Assembly (NCBI RefSeq): GCF_014805625.2
Contig: NW_023998455.1
Coordinates: 5,472,666-5,536,665, forward strand
DNA from: Glossina fuscipes
Taxonomy: Eukaryota; Arthropoda; Insecta; Diptera; Glossinidae
DNA length: 64,000 nucleotides
Direction of reading: 5' to 3'
Positions 53,385 through 64,000 of this stretch are shown here, in pieces (position 1 is the stretch's first letter; each line of letters opens with the position of its first letter). A program made the translations under genes and the position numbers. Under the pieces are notes generated by a model that had not been told where the DNA came from, searched no databases, and saw only the letters and a list, made by a program, of their open reading frames with translations.

Positions 53385-53960
53385 ACATTTGCAGCGTCCA
53401 GAACGAAGATTCAGAGACCCCACAAAGCAAATACATATTTTTGATTAGCACCAAATTCTGAATCGATTCAAGCATGCCCCTCTGTCCGTCTGTCCGTCTG
53501 TGTAATGTCTGTTGAAAACAACCTTCTAGCCGCAAAAATGAAATTATTGACTTCAAATTTGGCAAAAACTTGGGAAACTCTTACGCGCTGGTCATATCCA
53601 ACTTCCAATAATGAAGATTTATAGGGTTGTGACATAACATAATACGTTAAGGGTATATTAAGCATGCATGGGTGTATACAAGGCTCCAAGGGACTTGAGA
53701 GAAATCAACCTGTTATTATACCGATCGATCGACAGAATCATTTTCGGAATCAATCTAAGCTTGTCTGTCCGTCTTCGATTTTGTTTTGAACCCACAGGTT
53801 AAAAATTTTTGAATTATTTTGACCAAAGTTATTAGAGCGAAATGTTTTAGTTCAAGGACGAACGCTATTGAAATAAATTTGGATCGGATCAATTTGTCCA
53901 GTCGCTTTCCCTAAAATGCCCGATTTTGAACCAAAGTGTTGTAGAGTTTTGAATGGCGGA
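53385..53960 (+). repeat. Dispersed repeat pieces with TCTGTCCGTC motif
   Basis: Two related pieces. The first (53393-53600) carries GCGTCCAGAACG, GAGACCCCACA, TTCAAGCATGCCC and CTGTCCGTCTGTCCGTC in the same order as near 24680. The second (53700-53960) carries CGATCGATCGACAGAATC, then CTGTCCGTC. Confidence 0.55.
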
Positions 53961-55963
53961 CCCTGACCCGCTACAACATTTTCACTTGAGTTCATTTTTA
54001 TTCATTATTTTCTTACAAAATGTTTGCATTTCTAGGTAAAGTTGTTGTCTCTTTCATTTAAGAATTTATTCAAAGCGAAATAGATTTTAAAGTTAAGTTT
54101 TACGTTTCTGACCGTATCAGAAAAGTCCTTAAAATGCTTATAAACTTTGTTACGCTCACAAATAAAAGAATGCATGCAGGAGGACGATAGGGTTCACAAA
54201 ATTTGAAACGAAATCTTTTTTTCTAAACTAAAACAAACTTTCAAAGTTAAACAATAGAAAAAGTTTTTAGAGATATGAAGACACATTTACACAATATAAA
54301 CGGAACTAGAAAACTATTAGAATAATAAAGAATAACTGTTATGTTCGTGATGATTACAGTCTTCGATGCGTAATGTATATTTATTACGTAGGTAGTGTGT
54401 ATGGAAAAATCAAACTAACATGTGACAGTTGTTTGAACAGGTAAACTGGGAATAAAAAATTAATTAAAGATTCTAGATTCTTTAACATAAAATGATGACG
54501 TAATCACAGATTGTGTGTTTGCACTAAGACATCATATATCTTGAAGCTTGATAATGCATTATACTGCGCTATATACTGATAGATTTACTTACTTTACCTT
54601 TCTTTTGCAAGAAGAAGCATAAGAAGAAGGGCTTACTTTGTTGCAGTTTGTAACCACGACCGAACAGTGGCGTGACACTCATTTCATGCCAAAACGTTTG
54701 CAACATACAGAAAAAATTCTTCGAACAGCCGATAAAAGCTGTTCTATTATATTATTGATCAGTAAGAAATTCTGATCTGGTGGTAAACATTCTCCTGCTC
54801 GAAGCATTTAAGAAAGCACTCTTGAATTTAGCGCAAATGATGGGAAATATTACTTGCAGGTTCGAATTGAAAATGAACTGAGTTAGTCCAAGACACGTCC
54901 ATACTATAACACGACTTGAGACCACTTTCTTCTGGACCTTTCATAACGTGAAGTTGGCTATTTTGCCAAATTGCAACAGATGGCTGTAGCTGTAATAAAT
55001 GCTCAGCCGACGCAATACAAAGACGCAATACTTACCGACTGGACATAGAGCTTCCAGGTTGCGGCCAGACTCACTGTCTCTCTCTTTCCCATCGGTCCAA
55101 TAAGTGATAGGTTTTATAAAGAAAAAGAGAAAAATTAGATGCCTTTAGCAGACGCTGAGGTGCCTCTAACATCTAAATTTCTAGAGTGGAAGCAACCAAA
55201 CTATTTACTCTGCGAACTCTCTATCGCCTTAGTCGAAGTGATATTGAGAAGAAGAGTTGTTTTCGACTAAATTGATATCGGGCCCAATTATTAATGAACT
55301 GTTACATTGCGCACGCGCTATACTACAGCTTATCAAAGTTAGGGACTACTATGCGCAATACGTGCGCGTTGGACTCAAGTTTGATTCCTTGCTCTCGTAA
55401 AGTCGATCATGACTTACAAGTAGGATCTGCGTTTTTTCAAAATCGTCGCTTGATGGTAAAATCGTCTCTCTAAAAATATATCTTTTCGGTTTTACACGAT
55501 TGGAGATGTAACTAGCAGCAGCAACTATAAAGGTATCGTGTTCTGACTAAAAATATAAATAACACAATCGTTTTTTAATTTCCCCACAAAGTACTTTCCA
55601 AAATTGTTGGGATAATCTTCGGAGTTTCATCTGTGAAAATCAATTGTTGAACAAAATAGATATGAACTTACGACACAATATCTTGCCTTTTGGAAGAACA
55701 TCGGATCAGTTGCTGTACGCTAAAGGTAGTCCTTCCGAGTTCAGGCAAGTTTCCTTCTTACTAAAGGCATTTCCAATTTCTTTTTGCTTACTTTCCTAAA
55801 GCGTTTTAAGCACATACGCGGTAAGAACAGATGAAAATTGTTAATAAAAAAAATTTGTTGTATAAAACTTACATTGGGACTGATGGGCCAATTATCCAAT
55901 TGTCATCATTATCATCATTAATTATTTGATTGTTGTAGGCAATGCGTTTCCTTTGAGCAAATT
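53961..55963. other. Gene-free stretch
   Basis: AT-rich noncoding sequence. A weaker relative of the dispersed repeat (ACGTTTGCAACATACAG, then TTGATCAGTAAG) lies at 54694-54780. No supported gene. Confidence 0.45.
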
Positions 55964-56363
55964 NNNNNNNNNNNNNNNNNNNNNNNNNNNNNNNNNNNNN
56001 NNNNNNNNNNNNNNNNNNNNNNNNNNNNNNNNNNNNNNNNNNNNNNNNNNNNNNNNNNNNNNNNNNNNNNNNNNNNNNNNNNNNNNNNNNNNNNNNNNNN
56101 NNNNNNNNNNNNNNNNNNNNNNNNNNNNNNNNNNNNNNNNNNNNNNNNNNNNNNNNNNNNNNNNNNNNNNNNNNNNNNNNNNNNNNNNNNNNNNNNNNNN
56201 NNNNNNNNNNNNNNNNNNNNNNNNNNNNNNNNNNNNNNNNNNNNNNNNNNNNNNNNNNNNNNNNNNNNNNNNNNNNNNNNNNNNNNNNNNNNNNNNNNNN
56301 NNNNNNNNNNNNNNNNNNNNNNNNNNNNNNNNNNNNNNNNNNNNNNNNNNNNNNNNNNNNNNN
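55964..56363. other. Assembly gap (400 N)
   Basis: Exactly 400 N, flanked on the right by a TA-rich tract. The true length is unknown. Confidence 0.98.
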
Positions 56364-59300
56364 ATACATACATATATATATATATATATGTAGCAGTTCG
56401 CTGGTAATATGATTATGGTAGAAAGCGTTTAAAGCAAACTAACAATAACGCAAACAACAAATTATAATAATCTGTATATGGCTATCATCATCTCTGCTAT
56501 TTGAACGGATTATTAGTTCTGTTGACTATTGTTATTAGTCACCTAATGCAGCGAGTACAGTGTTCAGGGGGGGCATAGTGCTGTCATTATCCATAGGTGT
56601 AAAACTTTTCAAAAACTTTTATAGTCGTTGTAGTGAAAGTGATAAGTACTTTCGGCAAATTTATAGAAAAGCATAGAATTCATTATTCTTTTCATTTCGT
56701 TACAACCTTACTCTTACAATCTGAACGATAAACGCAGTAGATAGTGATAACTGTTAAAAAGCATTGTAGCATTTCAGTGGCATTATTGTCACTTTATTTA
56801 TGGATTATGGCGTTTATAGGATCCGTAATAAAATGCGTTGTGATTTCTTTAGTGTCTTCATAAAAGTTGTTATCTTTTAATAATGCCATCATAATTGAAA
56901 TGTAATTACTCTGACAATAAGTTATTATATATATATATCCTTAGAAACATAGCAACTGAAATGCGTCAGGGCCGGATTCGTTTTTTAATTGTAAAAGTTG
57001 GATTAGTATTGAAATTATCGGTAAAGTGTTTATTAGCGACATAAATAATGTTAATTAACGGAAAGATGCTCTGTACTTTTATACTTGATGATGTAATGAT
57101 AGCCAATTTCAGATTGTTGGAATACTTCAGCAATATTGCAATGAAGAAAAAAAGTTCATAACATTTGTGACTTTTAGTTTTTAGTTTTTTTCAGTAATCT
57201 TTACAGTATTTAATGCAAAAAGACTGAAGAAAAATGTTTGGAGTCATCAGTCAGAGTTGTGTCTTAGGGGATTTTCAGTAAGCTTTCGTTTATATTTTCA
57301 GATTTGCGAGTTATTTAAAATATCGAGTTATTTAAAATATTTTCTTTCAAATCTTTTCATATCAAAACACTTTGACGTTAACATTTGCTACTATATCCAA
57401 AAGTATCCATCAGAGAGCGTGCCATGTACTTAAATATCTGACCTACGAACAATTCTAAGACGATTTAGTCATGCTTTTCCTTTACATGCTGTTTACTTGA
57501 CGTCTTATTATATCATTTCATTTAACTACAATAATCTAACGGACGAATTAAGCGGACTTTTAAACGTAAATCGGACGTTAAATACTATGAAGTTGCAATA
57601 AAAACATTCTGATCGAGCAAGAAAGATTATTAAATACTTTACCCCACATCGGCGAGTACAATTCTTTATCTATTTCCTTGAAATTATACCGTGTTTACCT
57701 ACGAAGGTATAATTTCACGGATGCGCTTCATGGTGCCGAATTGAAAAAAGTAGAACCACATAGTCCTAATGTAATATGATTAGAACCCCTCGATTCCTCT
57801 TTGTCCCTCTTTGGCTTTTTTCCAGTCCTTCGGATGCATACCTTGGCTTAAATATACTACGAGCGGTGTAAGTAGTCAAAATAGAGAAAGAATAAAAAAA
57901 AAAAGAAGAAACCCATCGGAAAGATTACGGTCTAAAAATTTGAGGGAGGAGACTGTTTAAGGACCAGATATCAAGTTTGATTCCTCAGCAACGATCACTG
58001 TACGCTATAAGTTATCACTTTTTATGTGCTGTGTGTTTTCACCGAAAAAGATGGGAAACTCAATGCAAACATATAGGAAGACCACTTAGAAGTTAAGTGG
58101 AGGGAGAGCGTGGACCGGCTGCAAACAAGCAAAAGTTACACCTTTTAATATACAGCAGATGTAGATGTTGCTTGTCTATAAAGAGGTCCAAACTGAACAT
58201 GGGGGCCGAATTTTCTAAAAGTTACGTTAGCTATAAATGAGTTCGAGGAAAACGAACAAAATTTTAAAGCAGGGAGTTGGAGTCTCTATCAAAATTGCAA
58301 AAAGCATAACTAACGCTTCTCTCTTACCATCCATTTTCAATTTAGAATTAAGCATGCGTTCGTCTAACCTAGTTCTAGTTTTGAAATTTTAAAAGTTATT
58401 TCATTCCAAGAAGTATATGCTAATCGCTATTTGAACCAATTCTTGGAAGTATCCTGAAAATAAAAGACTTAGTATTGTTGTAAAATCTTGATAATAACGT
58501 GGATAACTATAGATAACAATCCGGCTTAACTCGAGAACAAATATTGATCTTACATATGTGTCAAATAGTCAAGCCCACCAAGTACGTAACATCTCCTAAA
58601 GTCGCTCATTAGACGCTTGCGAACGAGCGCGCATTAGTCATGAGAGAGTAGAGTATAATATATATAATATAAATATTGCTCCATAATTCACCGCAAGCAC
58701 TTACTAACACCGCCTACTGGGTATGGGCTATGGGGTACCAGGCCCACGCAGTACAAAGCGTATAATATCTGGCAAATAAGCTCGTGCCGATCAACAAATT
58801 ATCACCTCCGCATTTAATAAAATACAGTAGAGTTTCCATCTAACCGCGTAGATAGGGGTAGCTGCTACCAAGTCGCTGCTGGAGAGTGCGTTTTGACCAT
58901 ACTTGGTCTACCTCTGTTAGTATAGACGTTAGAATTGGCGAAGCACAACAAGTTGATACTTGAGAGATTATCCTGTAAGTGATTGCATAGAAATCGATCC
59001 TTTGGACAAACAATGAATGTCATGCAACTGAAGCGCTTGCATTTCCAATATTAGCCACTAAATTATCTTGAGAATTTCATGTTCCTGGCTTCATAGTAAA
59101 GTTAATCGATGATGACTGAGATGAGATTTGTGAAGACTAAAGTTTGCGTTAAATATGCGCTGAAATGATTTTTGGCAGACATATCGAGTTAGCTGCACAC
59201 TAATGATAATTGTGCTCGAGGCACTGATTGCTATTCACATCCAAGAATTTTTCGAGATATTTTACCTGCGTATAGTTGGTTGAATTTCATTTTACAAATA

Positions 59301-59513
59301 AAGTTAGGAAAGGTGAGGCCTCTTCCCACATATAATTGTGTAAAAGCATTAGATTGATTGGTTTAAGTGATATTACCCTACAAAGTATGAAAATGTTGAT
59401 TTAGCATAGCTTGTTAATTGACCACCACACTGACTGTACCGATGTGAAAACAATAAGCAAGCATCGCAAAAATCTCCATCTACGAAATGACTAAATTAAT
59501 GAGAAATCTTTTT
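56364..59513. other. Gene-free stretch
   Basis: AT-rich noncoding sequence. A minus-strand piece near 57790-57870 reads LSQGMHPKDWKKA, faintly like the start of a LINE reverse transcriptase, but the evidence is too thin to call it. Confidence 0.4.
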
Positions 59514-59759
59514 TTATTTAAATTCATGTATAGAATATTTTTTGAAAATATAAAATTTTACCCTATGATTATATAATTTTTCTTTTCGCATATTACAGCA
59601 AGCGTTGTGTTCAGCAATGCCCGCCAATTGAAAGATTGCCAACAATACGAACATTGATGCTGATATCCTGCTGAGAATGTTGAGAACACATGTTATTACA
59701 GGATTAACTTTTATTTCTTCTACTACGGGTTGTTCACGATGCGATGGCCATGAAAACAT
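59514..59759 (-). CDS. Candidate small membrane or secreted protein, 81 aa
   Basis: A minus-strand frame from an ATG at 59759 (MFSWPSHREQPVVEE) runs to a TAA at 59514-59516; an in-frame ATG at 59813 would add 18 residues. A hydrophobic segment of about 29 residues (VITCVLNILSR, then ISASMFVLLAIFQLAGIA) looks like a membrane span. TATAAA lies at 59819-59824, about 60 bp before this ATG, and AATAAA overlaps the stop codon (59514-59519). TATA box, frame and poly(A) signal in order suggest a compact intronless gene. Alternatively the ORF ends at a GTAATA donor after the Cys pair. No family is recognised, and chance is a real alternative. Confidence 0.3.
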   Translation of the reverse strand: MFSWPSHREQPVVEEIKVNPVITCVLNILSRISASMFVLLAIFQLAGIAEHNACCNMRKEKLYNHRVKFYIFKKYSIHEFK

Positions 59760-59818
59760 TATGAAAATTATAATCGTCTTCCGTCCCTTTCTTTTCTTCA
59801 TTTTTGATAACACACAAA

Positions 59819-59824
59819 TTTATA
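59819..59824 (-). promoter_or_regulatory. Possible TATA box
   Basis: TATAAA on the minus strand upstream of the 81-aa ORF. A transcript start 25-30 bp on would leave a 5' UTR of about 30-40 nt before the ATG at 59759. Confidence 0.3.
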
Positions 59825-62639
59825 CGGTTGAATGAATAGTTTGGCTTTCGTTTGTTTATATATTTGCTTATGAATGTGTATATAGGCAATGCCCGCTGGG
59901 AATGATCAATCAAATCGAAATCAAATTTAATTTACATCAAAAAATCCTTTAACTGCAAATTAAACCTACCATAATTACATAGATGCACGGAGTGGGGGGG
60001 ATTAACAGGGAAGAGAACACAATTTATTCGAGAAGACTAATAGAGAGGGTTTGGTGTTGTAAATATGGCCAGTTAAGAAAGTCCACGTAAAAGGGCAACA
60101 CATTTTTTGGTGAAATTTTCCGGATTTTTGGTCTACTTTTTAAAGACCAAGAGTAACAAATTGCCTTATTCCACTTTTAGTTTATAGTGTCACTGGTTTC
60201 AAATAAGAGAAGAAAAGAAGCCTTAGAAGGCTTTGACCAAAATGTAGCCATTTACATGGGATTTGGTGCGCAATGCATTGGAATCTCGTGTCAACATTTT
60301 TAATGTCATGTATTATGTAATGTAATGAGTCGAAAAGATTGTGTATTTAAATACATTGGTCGGAATAGCAATAGTTTTTCCATTTCTTTCTATTCTATGT
60401 TTTCTATAAAGTTGATGCAAAAAGAATTTTGCAGAGAACGAAAGGGATAGTTATTCGATCACGCAATGCTAGGAGTATACGGTAGATGTGGTAATACATG
60501 CCAACCGTCTTCTAGTAATGCATTCTCGTGAAGAAAAACTAATATTTTTTCGGTTGACCAATGCTGGACTTTTCTCTTGCAAGGCATCATTTGTTGAGCT
60601 ATTCACAGTGTCCTGTAAATTTAATTGTTTTGCTACCCAACTCCACCGTATTTATATATTTGGTTCCTAACTTTATTACTGGTATGTTAAGCGAACCTTA
60701 GACGTAAACCGTAATCAGATTCATACAGAAACGAGTGGGTGGCGGTGACGTTGTTGACAATAGCTCTTCTATGCAAGACTCGTTCTTGCGTAGAGATCGA
60801 ACAGAAGATGTGTGAACGAGAATATTATTTTTACCCGACATGTCGAATATAGTTTTATACGCCATTACACGCCTTAACAGGTATTCACATGACCACTTCA
60901 TGTAATCAATACATTTTTCTATTGATCTTAGATGTTTCGTTTCTTCTCATTCTCTTATTCCTGGATACTAAATACTAATCTGTATAAGCATCGCGATTTA
61001 TCAAAGTGAGTGTGGTGGTAGGCTTCTACGTGTGTATGTATGCATGCATGCATGCATGGTTTGGGATTCGTCCAGATTACTCGCATCACTTCCTTTAGCA
61101 TTAAATTGATTTGTTTTGCTATTTTATTTACGTGTATTCTCTCTGCTTTGGCATCTTCGTACTTGTAATTAATGTGCAACAATTAAATCGACAATAAATA
61201 TAACTAACTGTACTTATTCACTTACTGATGATGTTAACAATGATGTTGTAGTTTTTTCATCCACATCAAAACACATACACGCACTTACTTACAATTAAAT
61301 GATTATTCGCGCTTTTGTTTTATTTCATTGTTGTTGTTGTTGTTGTTGTTGTTACTGTTGCTATGGTTGTCACTTGTACTGTAGCGAGGCTTCGTTTTAC
61401 TGGCAATTCTGCAATGAATGCCAGACATTTTGATTTGCTTGCTAATGAAAAACGGAAATATTTGTATGATTTGCATCGGTATGCATGTATGTATCCTATG
61501 CATGTATTTAAAATTCTTCATTTCTATTTCATTTTATAACTCGAAGGAATTCGCTTTTCTTCTGATTATTTTTATTCTTTCGCTTACATTTATTGCGTAC
61601 GCTTGCTTACCAGGCAAACAAATTGTAATATTTTGATTATCTCTTACGATGCGCATGTACATGTGCTTGGGTATGCATGTATTGAGCGTGTTTAATTACC
61701 ACAATTAATCTGCTGTCTGTTAACTAAGTAAACAAGTAATAACGACGAGGATGATCAGCCTGATAAAGATGAAGATGAATATTAATGTTTACAAAATACT
61801 ATTGAAATTAAAATATGTGTATGGATGAATATGCGTATATATGTCTACGTAAAATAGAGTAATACAAAAAAAGAAAGACATTTATTGCTTTTAAATAACT
61901 TTTGTTATGCAATCTTTATGTCTTTATATCTACAGTTGTAGGTTGCATTACTTTGCAATACTCATACAAACTCTTCGAAATCGGAGATTCTAAGCAATAT
62001 ACAGGGTGCACGCCTCCTCCGGAGTAGTAGATAAAACTTTGCGTTGCTCGGAAAGAGTTAATTTTTAACAAAGATTTCTTATTAAAGCCAATTTTTTTTA
62101 ATTTATTCGAAAATATTTACATTTACATATTAAGTCTTCCATGTCCGTAAATAAGATAGTCATTTAATATATTCGTTCACTAAGGAAGTTCTGTTTCTAT
62201 ATATCGTTATAAATTTATTTTTTAGATCATAACCGATACCAGCAACGCCCAGTTACTTATAATTTTTGTTGGCGAAGGATTTCATTTTGCAGAGGCTAAG
62301 ACATCCTCTTGCGTGCATCATTTGAAATGTTATGTGCACATAGTCCTACTGATCAATAATATTATTATTACTATTATAATTTATTTGGACCAAAAAAAAA
62401 GAATTGCAGAATTAAAGTAAGATGAGTCCTAGCAGCTAAGACTATCGACTCTTTTATTTGAAAGGATAGACCAGATGGTTGGTATGATCGATTTAATAAA
62501 ATTAAATATTTTATTAGCGCTATGCTCGAGCACGAAACTTCGAATTTTAATAAGATTTCAGTATTCATCACAATATGTTGTAGATTTCTTAAGGACCCAA
62601 TACTGCAACATATTTGGAAAATCATCAACTGCCGTCAAT
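59825..62639. other. Gene-free stretch
   Basis: Holds a GCAT-type short repeat near 61040 and (GTT)n at 61328-61353. No supported gene. Confidence 0.5.
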
Positions 62640-63075
62640 TTTTATACCCTACACCGTTTACGATATAGAGTATGTTAAGTGTAGCACGTAGGGAAATCTA
62701 AGTCCCAAACCCAAATCTACATTTTATTATGTCGATCGATTCAGAATTATATAGCCTTTTTTGTCCGTCCGTTTGTTTGTTCATGTTTGTGGTTCCGTGT
62801 TTAACCTACAAATCCTATAAGTGTGCTCTTGACTGGAAGTTTGTAATATCCTACATCACTTGCTCTAAGAGGATATGTTAAGTTTTTTATACCGATTGTT
62901 TTAGAATCTTTTTCTGAATCAAACTAAACGTGTCTGTCCATCCGTCTGTCTTGTTCTGTACCTATGGGTTGTAATTTCTGAAATATTTTGGCGAAATTTG
63001 GTATAATTAAGTGCCAAGAACAAGTCCTATTGAAAATGGGTGGGATTGAGCCATTTTTGAAACCATTTCCTGAAC
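62640..63075 (+). repeat. Dispersed repeat pieces with TGTCCGTCCG motif
   Basis: Two pieces of the family. The first (62640-62790) has TTTTTATACCCTACACCG, TCGATCGATTCAGAAT and TTGTCCGTCCG. The second (62885-63075) has TTTTATACCGATTG and CTGTCCATCCGTCTGTC. Both resemble the pieces at 53.4-53.9 kb. Confidence 0.55.
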
Positions 63076-64000
63076 AATGTTTCATCTTTGAAAAATTGCT
63101 AAAATTTCTCGGCAAAACTCACTAAATAATAGAATGTCAGGGTTTTTAGAAATGTACAGCGGATAGACCGATCTTTTGAAACCCACTCAAACAATCGTTC
63201 TTATCGGTATTAAACCTTCAAAATGTAAAAAGTGTAGTGTTCAACATTTCGTGATGAATAGTGATACGTAATACCAATTTGGCGTAAAAATTCAAATTTT
63301 TTAATACCTTATGTCAAAGAATGGTTCGTTATAAGAGTTAATTTTAGTGTGCCATTTGTAGTCTGAAAGACCACGAAACTCGATTTGGCTCAATTATAGT
63401 TATTTGACGCAGTTTCTGCTTATTATTATTCGGCAATGGCGTCTACGACAGTTTAAATAGAGGGGCAAAGTGAATAACCAGTTGCTTACCCTTATTTATG
63501 AGATAGTAATTTCGTTGTAAAAATATTGTTTGGGATCATATGAAAGTCGTACGCCCAGTTGATCCATTGGCAATTACCTAACAATAGCAAGGACTTTTCG
63601 TTTTTCCCAGAATTCGAATATTTTTTCCCCACTGTTTGCCAGCATTTTTTCTCAGAATTTCGAAAAACTCCTCACAATCCGTTTTCACTTTCATCTTTTT
63701 TACTTCTAATCGCCTCGAACGCCTATTCGCAAAGTTAATCCATTCCATGAACGACTTTATTCGTAGATTTTCGACAAATCTGTTTTTGCGCGTAACGTAA
63801 ACTCATTTCATTTATCTATATTATGCGTACTTTATGTGACTTTACTCGCTCTATAGATTTGGATGAATTAGATTGACTTGCGGTACGCTTAACATTTTGT
63901 GGTTTCGCACTTTTGTTACTTTATCTGCACGTTTGCCATGGCAAGTATATGAATGAATCCGCATGAAAGCACCATAGCACATACACACACACACACACAC
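63076..64000. other. Gene-free end of window
   Basis: AT-rich noncoding sequence. A (CA)n microsatellite begins at 63982 and runs off the edge. Confidence 0.6.

Noticed and set aside
55869..56393. ORFs of 151-166 aa made of X
   Set aside because: They run through the 400-N assembly gap.

Overview
The window is nuclear DNA from an AT-rich insect, most likely a higher fly (Diptera). Evidence: short spliced introns with GT/AG ends, AATAAA signals, many microsatellites, and decayed copia, jockey-like and mariner copies of fly type. I cannot name the species. Two assembly gaps are present, of 10 N (7483-7492) and 400 N (55964-56363).

Gene-rich left part (1-18.2 kb). A + strand gene runs off the left edge and ends at 156. 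It converges on RIOK2 (minus, 250-2704, six exons, 540 aa), an atypical kinase of 40S ribosome maturation. A possible small gene lies just upstream (minus, 2809-3057). The most remarkable locus is a minus-strand gene at 5208-11944. Five exons join in frame into a protein of about 2121 aa. It has a mitochondrial-presequence-like N-terminus, a Ser/Cys-rich array of about 68-aa repeats carrying DPC, a Lys-rich array of 14-aa DPC repeats resembling the Don juan sperm-mitochondria proteins, and a C-terminal sorbitol-dehydrogenase fold that has lost catalytic zinc and nucleotide-binding residues. Two + strand genes follow: a probable secreted protein of unknown family (12630-15246) and an Arb2/FAM172-type alpha/beta-hydrolase-fold protein (15704-18155, six exons).

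Gene-poor right part (18.2-64 kb). I find no confident host gene in about 46 kb. It holds decayed transposons: LINE reverse-transcriptase pieces near 20.3 and 43.3 kb, a LINE endonuclease piece near 34.2 kb, a copia-type remnant at 26.8-28.6 kb and a mariner remnant near 36.8 kb. It also holds tRNA-derived SINE-like copies (21.8, 39.4, 46.8 and perhaps 42.0 kb), a dispersed family marked by TCTGTCCGTC motifs, many simple repeats and a 460-bp polypyrimidine tract. One weak small gene candidate lies at 59.5-59.8 kb. The stretch may be intergenic or a large intron of a gene whose exons lie outside.

The left-hand genes show no common pathway. All splice models were made by eye from reading frame and splice consensus; no transcript data were available.
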